From NCBI GenBank assembly GCA_963576475.1, contig OY754968.1, positions 14,922,616 to 14,986,615 on the forward strand: a DNA stretch of 64,000 nucleotides, in the 5' to 3' direction. Below, piece after piece: positions 55,021-64,000 of this stretch; the first letter of the stretch is position 1; each line of letters opens with the position of its first letter. The notes beneath the pieces were generated by a model. The model made no database searches, was not told the origin of the DNA, and worked only from the letters and a program-made list of their open reading frames with translations. Made by a program: the position numbers and the translations under genes. This stretch comes from Molanna angustata (lineage: Eukaryota; Arthropoda; Insecta; Trichoptera; Molannidae).

Positions 55021-56000
55021 CTGATGGAACGAAAAGTTAGCCTTGACCACAAAAAATGAAACTATGATAGATGGAAACAAATTGAATTATATAAAATATT
55101 TGACGGTGGGTTAGTAGGCAGTATCAGAACATATATTTCCTAAGTGACCCATTAAACAAACAAGAATTCTGGCCGTGAGTTATAATAGCACTAACGGTTT
55201 CGTTTTTTTTTCTGTTTGTGTTAAAGGAGTTTTTTCATTTTTACTGGTGTTTGTTTTGAGATGTAATATATGGCAGCCCTATTTCATATTTACATTTTTT
55301 TCATTTCGTTTATTTGGGTCAGCGGTAGGTGGTACATAGTTGGAATCGAGGGTGACTTGTGAGCATTTGTCAACAACTCGCGTCCATCGGGACGTGAAAT
55401 TATGTATACAAAAGTTGACTTAATGAAGCAATTCGACGTACATAATACATTATTTGTAAAACGGCATCCCGCACACAATTTGATTTCTTTAATCATATTT
55501 ACAACATTTAAATTTGTCAGTGTAAATAAAAGGAAATAGGCAATGCAATTAACCTAACGTAGAATTACAGCATCATCGCTTTGGCTTATAGTTTTCACAT
55601 ATTTTTTTCGAATAAGTCGTGACGATATGTATCTTATTAATTCCAACTGTTAACGCTTCGATAGCGTCCCGTGGCAAAATTGCCCTGCCTCGGTTGAAAG
55701 GGTTTGCGGATGAGTAGTGGACTGTATGTGTGACAAAATGAAACAGGGAAGTAAGTTGCCAAGCGACCTACCTTGTTATCCCGAGATTCACTGGTGTTGG
55801 CCAACCGGTTGACTTCTTCTCAATGATTTCTCTGATCCACAATTATGATAACACAAGATAAGTTTTATATCACAGAACATACAAAGGACGAAACGAATAC
55901 ACCATTCGTCGACACTCTGGGTCAAATTATTTCACACTTAATCGAGGAGAAAATACCGTCGCTTGACTCGCTCGCATGGACATCAATGAACTGAATATGG
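55021..56000. other. Intronic DNA, nothing recognised
   Basis: A slightly GC-richer block at 55660-55840 has no assignable content. Confidence 0.4.
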
Positions 56001-56008
56001 GATGGGAT

Positions 56009-56706
56009 CAGCGTTACCAATGTAAATTTAGCAAATTCCCCAAAAATCCATATCAAATTCCCCGATTCGGGGAAGTTCAAAGACCAAATTCCCCACATAA
56101 TTATAATCTCAAGAAAAAAACAAGGTTTCATAAAAAAACAATAATATTTACACTTTAAACACTAAACACTTTACCCCAGTAGCTCTCTGTATCATCATAT
56201 CCATCAAGGCCATGTAGATTTAAATCCAGCATAGCCTGAACTCGCCATTCGTTATTAATTTTTGTATTTGCACAGAGTTTTCAAGAACTGAAAATCCTAA
56301 CAGTACAGGCATCAATGATTTTAACTTAGATTTGTTGAGCTTTTGACACCTTTTAAAGAAATCTGTAATAGCTGAACAGTGTACATTTTCATCTTTTTTC
56401 AAATTAATAGACGTTTTAATCACTAACCATCAAACTTTCGATGTATCATTTATATTTATTTTTTATGTTAGGTGACTTTATTTTTATGCTACTGTTTATA
56501 TTTAAGTTTGAGTGTTCTATGAATACAATTATGGCACAAACCATACAATATTGTGTGAATTACCTAACTAATAAAAAAAACTATCGATAAATGGTAAAAT
56601 GCTAGATTCCCCACATTTTCCCCACAAAAAGCCAATCCCCACAAAATCTCCAATCGAGTTGAAATTCCCCGGAATTTGGGGAATTCTCCACAAATTGGCA
56701 ACCCTG
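56009..56706. mobile_element. hAT-type transposon with perfect 8-bp target duplication
   Basis: A 698-bp element flanked by exact GATGGGAT copies (56001-56008, 56707-56714). Ends CAGCGTTACCAATG and, reversed, CAGGGTTGCCAATT. TTCCCC/GGGGAA motifs cluster within about 100 bp of both ends, typical hAT subterminal repeats. A 67-codon minus-strand frame (56423-56220) in the middle is not recognised as transposase. Confidence 0.9.
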
Positions 56707-56959
56707 GATGGGATGGAGCGGAGAGGGAGGGGAATAATGAACCACTAATCCGAGCGTGGCGCTAATACCAACCGTTTTAAAAAAATCAAGAATTTTTTAA
56801 ATTTTATGAACATGCATCATTTAGAGACATTTTCGGATTTGATTTTGGAATGGATTTAAACACCACGCTTGCCAGACAGGTTGGTGAGTATTGTATTCAG
56901 CCGCCCTTAACATAGGGAACAGACGCCGTTTGCAGCCACCCACTATGGGTCAGACGCTA

Positions 56960-57135
56960 CTAGGCTAGCGCTGGGCCCCAAAATTCCTTAAATGGAGACC
57001 ATTCTGCAGGCTCCAAAAAAGATGGACCGATGATATTGTCAGGACGGCGACGGGGAAAAATGAATGTAGATGGCATCAAATAAACAAAGAGGCCTATCTC
57101 CAGCAGTGGAGGGAAGAAGGCTGATAAAAAGAGAA
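56960..57135 (+). mobile_element. LINE C-terminal fragment
   Basis: Translates to pieces RWTDDIVRTATGKNECRWHQ and NKEAYLQQWREEG before a stop, the common end of a LINE protein family in insects. It is followed by AAAAAGAGAAAAAGAAGAT. Only this tail is left. Confidence 0.75.
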
Positions 57136-57514
57136 AAAGAAGATCATTCAAGGACATCATACAATGAGTTGTGATTTTATTTCGTGTACCATGCATATTT
57201 TAAGAATTGTTTTTTTGTGGCTCTGGTTCATTTTGCTCTTATTTTGAAATAACCTTAACCTTTCACATATTTCATTCATGTACACACTTTTGATATGGAC
57301 GAACTTCTTCAGTTTTGATTTTCATACTGGCAAAACATTAACAAGAATATATGAAAAAATGGTCAGAATGGTTCATCAGAATAAGAATGGTTCATCATCA
57401 GAATTCATTTTGACGATGCTCAGCATTGAGCGATACCGGTGAATGGGAGTCGCGTTTGCGAAAAAAATAGACAGAACGAAGTGACAGTTTCAAACATTGA
57501 TTAAAAAAGACAAC
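57136..57514. other. Intronic DNA, nothing recognised
   Basis: CAGAATAAGAATGGTTCATC is locally duplicated. No gene or element recognised. Confidence 0.4.
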
Positions 57515-58470
57515 ATATTCTTAACTAGTTGCATGTAACACATGAGGTCCAACTTAAACACAAATTAAATAATTATTATAAGATATTTTGATGTCTACGT
57601 AAAACATGTAGGTATGTATGTTAGGATAGGATAGTATGGAGGTCAGTCTGTTTTTCCTACCCAGATTATGAATACAAAATGATGGTGTGTATGTATGTTT
57701 GGAGATTAAGTAGGTATCAAACTATTGATTGAGATATTATGTAGTGTATACGTACTGACTTATAAATTATATGAAACGATATCGTCACTATATTCAATTT
57801 TAAAAAGAATTGTTTAAAAAAGTTTGAGATGTACCTACTGTTATAATGTTCCTATTTATTGTAGAAAATTATATTATCTAGTTAGGGTGTTTCGGTTTTT
57901 TTTTATATTCACGAAAACTTTGAAAACTTAAACACATAAATTTATCAAAAATTAAACTTTTTCCTTAAAAAAATGTTTGAGAAACTCTGGAATTAAAAAA
58001 AAACTTTTTTGGATTTTGAATGTGTTTATATTTATATCAATATTCAGCGTTCTAGCTTTCATGAGATTTATGGAAAAATTAAGTAAAAATTCAAAATTTG
58101 ATAACCCCTGGCTGAAAAAAAATTCAAAATACTGAGTATAAAAGTTTTGTAGGCTTATAAATTTCTATACATTCTAAAATCTGACGCTCTGAGCATTGTG
58201 CGGATCAAAAGTTATAAGGGACGGACGGACACACAGACACACTAAATGTTCTAACCCGAATTCTGAGTGAATCAATATAGAACATACATATAGGTATGTT
58301 GCAAAGCCTCTAAGTTGGTGTTTTTTTAATTTAAAGTTGGAAAAATCGTGAAAAATATAGACCTGGCATACAAATCTCGCGTATTTGGCTTGATACTTTG
58401 TCGATATATTAAGAGATACATTCTCTTGAACAAATCGACAGTTGTATTATTCTGAACATGATATCTATAA
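57515..58470 (+). repeat. Repeat family A, longest copy
   Basis: Starts CTAGTTGCATGTAACACATG. It contains an RTE-like tail piece (about 57640-57700, ending GATGGTGTGTATGTATG). It passes GAGAAACTCTGGAATT, TTGATAACCCCTGGCTGAAA, GTATAAAAGTTTTGTAGGCT, TCAAAAGTTATAAGGGACGG and CACACAGACACACTAAATG, and ends with GATACTTTGTCGATATATTA and TCTTGAACAAATCGACAGTT. No ORF. Confidence 0.8.
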
Positions 58471-58925
58471 TAAAGAAAGTGTACAACATTTTTTTAAATA
58501 TATACCTCCAACATTAAAATACTAGGCACGTTCATTTCAAGACTTTTCGATCTTCGTTATTATTTCGTAGACTTGTTCATTTCACAATCCGAAAAAACTT
58601 TTTCTAAATAGTTTATTTTAACGTTGATGTTTGGTATCGTTGTCTAGTTAGGTTAGTTAGTTGGGATATTTGGGGTCTAACAAAAAATATCTTGAAAAGG
58701 GTTGAATTTTTTCGGTCATTAATGTGGTTTCTTTATCATGGCTTTATGTTAGTATTGGCTACCCGGGTTAAACATAAGTCACGGTTTCTTTATGCCTTGT
58801 TAGCTTATAGTTATACATACATAGTTTGTTATTGGATTTTATTTAAGAGATGTTGAGAAAAAATACATTTCGTTAATACACATATGATAAGTGTAAAGCA
58901 TAATGTAACACCCAATTACTGAAAT

Positions 58926-59043
58926 GTCGGCCTTCGTGTGTCAGTAAGTTGGATATCTGACTCCTGAGACAATGTTCCCGGGTTGAATTGCCGATGGAGA
59001 CACAGTTTTAAATAGGGTTTACAGACTGGAATTGAAAAACGAT
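58926..59043 (+). mobile_element. tRNA-derived SINE (family 2), 3'-truncated copy
   Basis: GTCGGCCTTCGTGTGTCAGT, a mutated B-box (GGGTTGAATTGCC) and GGAGACACAGTTTTAAAT match the 29212 copy. It stops where repeat family A begins. Confidence 0.8.
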
Positions 59044-59760
59044 AAATATTATACTAGTTGCACGAGATCCAACTGTCGATGACGATAGTATGTATAGTTG
59101 AAGAATAAACTATAAACCCTCAAATCTAAATTATTGAATATTTTAAGATATTTGGTTTCTATACAAAATTTATGTATGCCAGAATAAGATTGTGTGGAGT
59201 TCAGTGTTTGTTACCAACCCGGAATAGATAATCGGCTTGGTGGTATGTATGTATTAGGTATAAAGGTACCAGGAGTCTTATGTATGTTATCATACAATAA
59301 TATGTATGAAACGATGTCGTCAAAAATTAAATTTTTACGAAAATTGTTAAAAAATGGTTTAGATGTATTTCATTGGTTTATATATTTTTTAGAAAATTAA
59401 ATTATGTATTTGAGAGTAAGTTATATGGAAAAATTAAGAAAAAATTCAAAAGTTGATAACCCCTGGCTGAAACAAAATTTAAAATACTGAGTATAAAAGT
59501 TACGTAGGCTTATAAATTTCTTTACATTCTAAAATCTGACGCTCTGAGCACTGTGCGGATCAAAAGTTATAAGGGACGGACGGACACACAGACACACTAA
59601 ATGTTCTAACCCGAATTCTGAGTGAATATAGAACACATGTAGGTACATATATTTTGCGAAGCCTCTAAGTTGGTGTTTTTTTAATTCAAAGTTGGAAAAA
59701 TCGTGAAAAATATAGACCTGGCATACAAATCTCGCGTATCTTGGCTTAGTGTATCGGCGT
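59044..59760 (+). repeat. Repeat family A, copy with embedded RTE tail
   Basis: ACTAGTTGCACGAGATCCAA, CTGTCGATGACGATAGTATG, then a GGTGGTATGTATGTATT RTE-like end, later TTGATAACCCCTGGCTGAAA, TCAAAAGTTATAAGGGACGG and TAGACCTGGCATACAAATCT, in the same order as 57515-58470. It breaks off before the terminal block. Confidence 0.8.
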
Positions 59761-59902
59761 TTTCGGATATGTTTAAGAAATATAGGCTGTTTAACACATA
59801 GGTACTATAAATAATAAAATAGTTGAGAAACCCAGGAACTTTTTTATAAAAATTAGTTTGAGATATTACTTCTGTTTCCCTATAATATAAAAAAAAAGTT
59901 CT

Positions 59903-60061
59903 GGAGGGCAAGTCTGGTCAAACGGTGAAATTAAAACCCTTATGATTAATCCATATCATGAATATAATAATCCCATAGAGTACCTAGTATAATATCTTTC
60001 CTTATTTATGAGGTTATGATGAGGGTGTTGATTTCACTGTTTGAACCGACTTGCGCCCCTG
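59903..60061. mobile_element. Foldback MITE (GGGGGCAAGTC family), diverged copy
   Basis: CTGGAGGGCAAGTCTGGTCA and, reversed, CCAGGGGCGCAAGTCGGTTC are the ends. AAAACCCTTATGATTA and CATATCATGAATATAAT match the arms of the other two copies. Confidence 0.75.
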
Positions 60062-60079
60062 GTCTTCGTGGTTTTTGAG

Positions 60080-60411
60080 ATACTTGGAAAAAAATATATT
60101 CAAATATAGTACCCTGATTTGCAGGCCTATAATATTTTACAATTTTCTGTATTCTAAAATTTTGGGCTTTATACATCAAGCGGGTCAAAAGTTATTATGG
60201 GGAACGGACACACGCACTCACACACAAAATTTTCCATTCTGAGTTCATCCATATACATGCAGCGAAGCCTCTTAGCTGTGTTTTGACTTCAAAGTTGGAA
60301 AAAACCACGCAATAGTTCATAACTCAATAAAATTCTCTTACACGAGACTAATGTAAATACTGTCGATTCATCAAGTAAAATAAATTTTCGTGAACAAATC
60401 GACAATTGGAT
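60080..60411 (+). repeat. Repeat family A, diverged 3' part
   Basis: TTTGGGCTTTATACATCAAG, CGGGTCAAAAGTTATTATGG, ACACACGCACTCACACACAA and TTTTCGTGAACAAATCGACA parallel the end of the family. It is followed directly by a SINE family 2 tail. Confidence 0.6.
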
Positions 60412-60470
60412 TAAGTCTCCAGAATGTGGTAACGTGTTATTGGGTTCGTATTGAATTAATATTTAATATA
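60412..60470 (+). mobile_element. SINE family 2, 3' fragment
   Basis: TTAAGTCTCCAGAATGTGGT and AACGTGTTATTGG match the body of the copy at 61205. The tRNA head is absent. Confidence 0.6.
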
Positions 60471-60519
60471 CATACCACAATTATATATAAAAATTATCTC
60501 TATTCATTTTCAAAGGGAC

Positions 60520-60910
60520 AAAGTCAATCACATTACAGTACAACACAATTACGAAACGACACATAGACATTTACTCTTGACTCCAAAGACAAACACGACA
60601 TTCGGACAAAGACATTATTATTACTTAGCTGCAAAAATTTTTAATCTTATAAATAAAGAAATTAAAGACATTCAGTTGATGAAAAAACTGAAACTAAAAC
60701 AAACAATAGAATCATGGATAAGAAGGAAAGGCATTATTTACTGCGGAAACTTGCTTAAGCCTCAATAATTTGTAACTTTATATCTAGTGTAAAAAATAGT
60801 AAAATAATGAACGTAATATAATCTGTAGTATATAATGCGACTTTATTTTTCGCCACCTCGAAACAGGCTCTGCCTAGTGAAGTGGTTTATACCAAAATAA
60901 TAATAATAAA
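60520..60910 (+). mobile_element. LINE C-terminal ORF fragment with 3' UTR
   Basis: An open frame ending at 60768 includes HRHLLLTPKTNTTFGQRHYY, YLAAKIFNLINKEIKDI and KQTIESWI, the usual C-terminal tail of one insect LINE group. After the stop come CGCCACCTCGAAACAGGCTC, TGCCTAGTG and an AATAATAATAAA end, a complete LINE 3' terminus. The 5' part is missing. Confidence 0.75.
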
Positions 60911-61204
60911 GTATATATGTATCAACGTATATATATTTTTGCTATCTATATGTGTATATTATTATCTTAATTGTAAAATGTATTTTTGTATCTATGTATT
61001 TTTGGTTTCTTTAATAAAAAAAAAAAATGTTAGTTGCCCGAGAAGTACCACCTTAAAAAAATGCTTTTTATGTTGAAAAGTCTTTACATTTCACTGATTT
61101 TCGATAAATTCAAAGTCAATTAGCAGAGATCGGCTAAGGAAAAGTCTTCACACAGATAGAATTTAGAAAGATGGAGACGTTAGATGTAAGAATTATATAT
61201 ATGT

Positions 61205-61373
61205 GTTGGCCTTAGTAGTTCAGTTGGTTGAGTATCTGCCTGTTGATCCAAAAGTCTCGGGTTCAATTCCCGGTGGAGAGACAGTATTTAATTGTATTTT
61301 CAGTCTGGATCTGTGAGAGGATGAATATCGTCTCATCGAATAAGTCTCCAGAATGTGGGTGCGTGTTATTGGT
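61205..61373 (+). mobile_element. tRNA-derived SINE (family 2), copy with A-rich tail
   Basis: TTGGCCTTAGTAGTTCAGTT, B-box GGGTTCAATTCCC, CAGTCTGGATCTGTGAGAGG and AAGTCTCCAGAATGTGGG match the family. The tail continues into the A-rich repeat after 61380. Confidence 0.85.
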
Positions 61374-61540
61374 AAATAAAAAATAAAAAAAAAAAAAAAA
61401 AATAAAAATAAAAATAAAATGAAATGAAATGAAATGAAATGAAATGAAATGAAATGAAATGAAATGAAATGAAATGAAATGAAATGAAATAAAATGAAAT
61501 GATATAAAATAAAATAAAATAGTAACAGAAGATCGTGCAT
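61374..61540. repeat. A-rich tract and (GAAAT)n microsatellite
   Basis: Poly-A/AAATA from about 61378, then about 14 head-to-tail GAAAT pentamers at about 61420-61490, then AAAAT variants. It probably expanded from the SINE tail. Long minus-strand open frames here are artefacts. Confidence 0.95.
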
Positions 61541-61568
61541 GAACCCGAATGAAGTGAGAAATGTATTT

Positions 61569-61635
61569 CAAGAGGACTCTGGCGTACGATATTCTCTGCC
61601 TACCCCAAAAAGGGAAATGGCATGATGGTATAGTA
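61569..61635 (+). mobile_element. RTE-like LINE 3' fragment
   Basis: TCTGGCGTACGATATTCTCT, GCCTACCCC and GGCATGATGGTATAGTATGA match the extreme end of the RTE-like family. Confidence 0.7.
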
Positions 61636-62169
61636 TGAGTAGGTATTTGAAAAATATAAAGATTATGAAATTGCTAACAAAATCGCTCAGTCCTGTTATG
61701 ATGTTAAAAGGACATTTCATGTGGTTTTGACCTTCGTTGTAAAGTTTTGTTGCTAAATTAAAAAAAAAAAAAACATTTAACGTCAAATAAAATGAAGAAG
61801 ACTTTTGCGGTGAACGTGAAATATATGAAAAAAGTTTAACGATGGATGTAAGCAAATGCATATTATATGTTCCTATTCCACATTTCATTCCGCATTTTTA
61901 ATAAACTTCACTTTGTAACGCGTTAAAGGTAATGAAAAAACATTTTAATTAGTTTTGTATCTGAAATTATGTCAACATGGAGTGCAATGAGATCCGTATA
62001 AATTATACCTACATATTTATGAACGAATTTTAGATTTAGTTATAATTTAACAGGAAACAAACAACAATTAGAAATATTGTGCACATAGGTAAGTACTAAC
62101 ATTTTATGATAGATTTTCTAAATAAACCTACCTATCATAATATGAACTGAATCTGAATATTTAATTTCT
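61636..62169. other. Intronic AT-rich DNA, nothing recognised
   Basis: No supported feature. Confidence 0.4.
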
Positions 62170-62820
62170 ATTTCCTATTTAAACCTGAATAAATTTCACG
62201 GCCTTGAACCACTCGAGACTATGATCTTTACCAGGACATCAGCGTGGTCAAGTTTATTAAGATTAGCAGACTACGCTGGCTGGGTCATGTACACCGCATG
62301 GATGATCTGGAGCTCCCAAAAAGGGTGTTGACCAACAACCCAACCGTTAGAAGAAGCGTAGGGAGACCTAAGCTACGATGGTTGGACAGCGTTGTCGCGG
62401 ATTGTCGGGCTATGGGGCAGCAGAACTGGAAAGTGGCAGCAAACAATAGAGCAGTTTGGAGAAGATTCTTGGAGGCAGCTAGGACCCATCAAGGGTTATA
62501 ACGCTCAGGATGATGATGATGATGAACCACTCGAGAACCGAAGAACTCATAACGACCTATCACTTCTACATAAAATAGTTAATAAATGTGTTGACGCTCC
62601 CCAAATAATAAGTAATATATTATTTCATGTGCCGGGTAGAACAAGAATCTCAACACTCAAATATATTTCATGTTCCACACTGTAGCACTAATCACAGAAT
62701 GAATTCATGCTTTCCACGCATTTGTAAGCAGTATAACACGAGGTTTTACGACATTGATGTACTCAACAGCACATATCCGCAATATCGCAGGAGTATATCA
62801 GCAAAAACGCAGTGATACGA
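62170..62820 (+). mobile_element. Older LINE C-terminal fragment split by a nested insertion
   Basis: Removing 62219-62523 and one target copy restores a continuous frame reading FHGLEPLENRRTHNDLSLLH, then KIVNKCVDAPQIISN and ILFHVPGRTR, the same C-terminal type as the fragment at 15491. A frame change follows (CKQYNTRFYDIDVLNST). The remainder of the LINE is absent. Confidence 0.8.
62219..62523 (+). mobile_element. Nested RTE-type LINE 3' end with (GAT)n tail
   Basis: Flanked by GAACCACTCGAGA at 62206-62218 and 62524-62536, an exact 13-bp target duplication. It encodes ISRLRWLGHVHRMDDLELPK, SVGRPKLRWLDSVVADCRA and VWRRFLEAARTHQGL, the C-terminus of an RTE-group protein. The stop at 62499-62501 is followed by ACGCTCAGGATGATGATGAT. 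It is a different subfamily from the (TATG)n elements. 5'-truncated and non-functional, but with an open frame. Confidence 0.92.
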
Positions 62821-63495
62821 GGCATGGAATACCAATCCTCTTTATTCCCTCCCCACTCCCCGCAATTCCTACATACCCCCATTATCTATATCCCTAATTT
62901 TAAATTACTTATCTTGTTTATATTCTTTGTTATTTTTTTTAAGCTGTATACTTTAATTTTAATTAAGTTTTTAACTCACACCACTGTATATGTTTTTTAA
63001 GCTAACTTGTCATTTTTTTATATATTACGCATGTTGTGGGAACTATGTATTTTGGCAAATTACTTATATTTGTTATTGTTTTTGTATATGGATTATAAAT
63101 TGGTGTATGTTTCCCCTTAAATTAAATGAATAAATAAGGAAATAATAATGAGCTAACGAATGATCAAGATATGACAGTTTAATTCTCATTCAATTGATGG
63201 CGATAGTGTTCTCAACTTTTTATCGAAGTAATTTTACTATGCAGCATATTTAGAGACGAAGGTCTCCGATTGATGGCAATTGTGTTTCCATGTTTATTTC
63301 ATACGATTTGTCGTTATCTTGTAGCATAAAATCGAATTTTTAAAATTTGAATTGCCAAGGGACGTCAATGAAAAGGCATAATTTATTGTGAACGTTGCAC
63401 AGGCGCTAAAAATGTACGCGTAAATCAATCGTAAATCTATCTGAGGTATCTGATTTCCCGGTTTTCCTAATAACAGCTTTCCTAGTTTAGCTGAT
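62821..63495. other. Intronic AT-rich DNA, nothing recognised
   Basis: No supported feature. Confidence 0.4.
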
Positions 63496-63496
63496 T

Positions 63497-63640
63497 AGTA
63501 ACCAAAGGAGTTGCCAATCAAGCGTGTTTAGTAACCAGAGGGGTTAAGTACTAATAAATATAGTTGGTAACCAGAGGGGTTACCAATGAAGATAGTTTGC
63601 TATATCCCAATTAAGTTGGTTGGTTAACCAAGTGGTTAAC
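63497..63640. repeat. Short degenerate tandem repeats (GTAACCAGAGGGGTTA)
   Basis: AGTAACCAAAGGAGTTGCCA, GTAACCAGAGGGGTTAAGT and GGTAACCAGAGGGGTTACCA follow each other at about 33-36 bp spacing. The last is a near palindrome (GGTAACC ... GGTTACC). AACCAAGTGGTTAAC downstream is a further inverted variant. Confidence 0.75.
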
Positions 63641-63829
63641 AGTTTACTATCAAATCAAAGTGATTTGGTATGATATAAAATAAGAACACAAGGACAGTGG
63701 TTTAGAGAGAAGAAGAAAGAATACATAGGTTCAAACTTACAATGAGTATATTGATCACAATTAACAGTTTGCTTAAAGGTAAATTTACAATTGATAAAAT
63801 AATTCACAAAGGAACTTTCTCACGATGAT

Positions 63830-64000
63830 TAGGTATAACGAGCGAGTGTGTCGAAGTGACCGATTATTCGTATGGTGAAGTACCATCGTGCTCGCGGGAT
63901 CGAGAGTTGACCGGTGGTCGAGAGACGAAGTATCGGCGAGACGGTGTGGTCGAGAAGCGACCAGAGATCGCGTGGTTGTAACGGCGGCGTGAAGTGACGA
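63830..64000. other. CpG-rich block at window edge, unidentified
   Basis: An abrupt change to GC- and CpG-rich sequence with repeated GTCGAGA, GAAGTGAC and GACCGG-like words. No frame has a recognisable domain. It may be the start of an LTR or leader region of another retroelement, or a host regulatory/5' exon region, continuing to the right. Confidence 0.35.

Noticed and set aside
61220..61571. Two ~100-codon minus-strand frames rich in FHFIS repeats
   Set aside because: They arise from the GAAAT pentamer microsatellite and the SINE body.

Overview
This is AT-rich animal DNA, most likely from an insect and probably a moth or butterfly. I infer this from an N-cadherin with the insect domain order, RTE-type LINEs with (TATG)n and (GAT)n tails, tRNA-derived SINEs, and many short GTAGGTACCTAC-like tracts. 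The species cannot be fixed from the sequence alone.

The only host gene I can support is Cadherin-N (CadN), on the minus strand, in five visible exons: 9635-9498, 8524-4728, 4389-4148, 2240-2037 and 483-319. All splice sites are GT-AG and all reading phases join. The visible part runs from a middle cadherin repeat through the remaining cadherin repeats, the membrane-proximal insect cadherin region, EGF and laminin-G domains, one transmembrane helix and most of the catenin-binding tail. The last exon lies beyond the left edge. All upstream exons (N-terminus, first cadherin repeats) appear to lie beyond the right edge. If so, everything right of 9636 is one CadN intron of more than 54 kb.

That intron and the smaller ones are packed with mobile DNA. 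From left to right: a degenerate RTE LINE and a CR1/Rex-like LINE end (0.9-2.8 kb); a TIR element with a small Cys-rich ORF that makes up most of one short CadN intron (8.6-9.4 kb); a PIF/Harbinger-type element with a Myb/SANT-like remnant and TTA target duplication (9.8-11 kb); a short inverted-repeat unit with a hammerhead-like motif (11.4 kb); a 30-bp minisatellite (13.2-13.7 kb); several TIR elements (19.1, 22.1, 25.7, 30.4 and 56.0 kb); a 508-bp snap-back palindrome (27.0 kb); a three-copy GGGGGCAAGTC foldback MITE family, one copy carrying a SINE (29.1 kb); a 5'-truncated RTE LINE with an 807-codon open frame (32.2-34.6 kb); and a complete Ty3/gypsy LTR retrotransposon with one fused Gag-Pol frame, 774-bp LTRs that read the same, and a 4-bp target duplication (39.9-47.3 kb).

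The right third (47.5-63 kb) is a mosaic of LINE 3' ends, SINEs and two or three unnamed interspersed repeat families, with a clear nested insertion at 62.2-62.5 kb. The last 170 bp are unusually CpG-rich and unexplained. I found no CRISPR array, rRNA or convincing functional tRNA gene. The tRNA-like stretches are SINE heads. The best candidates for something undescribed are the ORF-bearing TIR element inside CadN, the hammerhead-like unit, the large snap-back palindrome and the unnamed ~0.7-0.95 kb repeat family.
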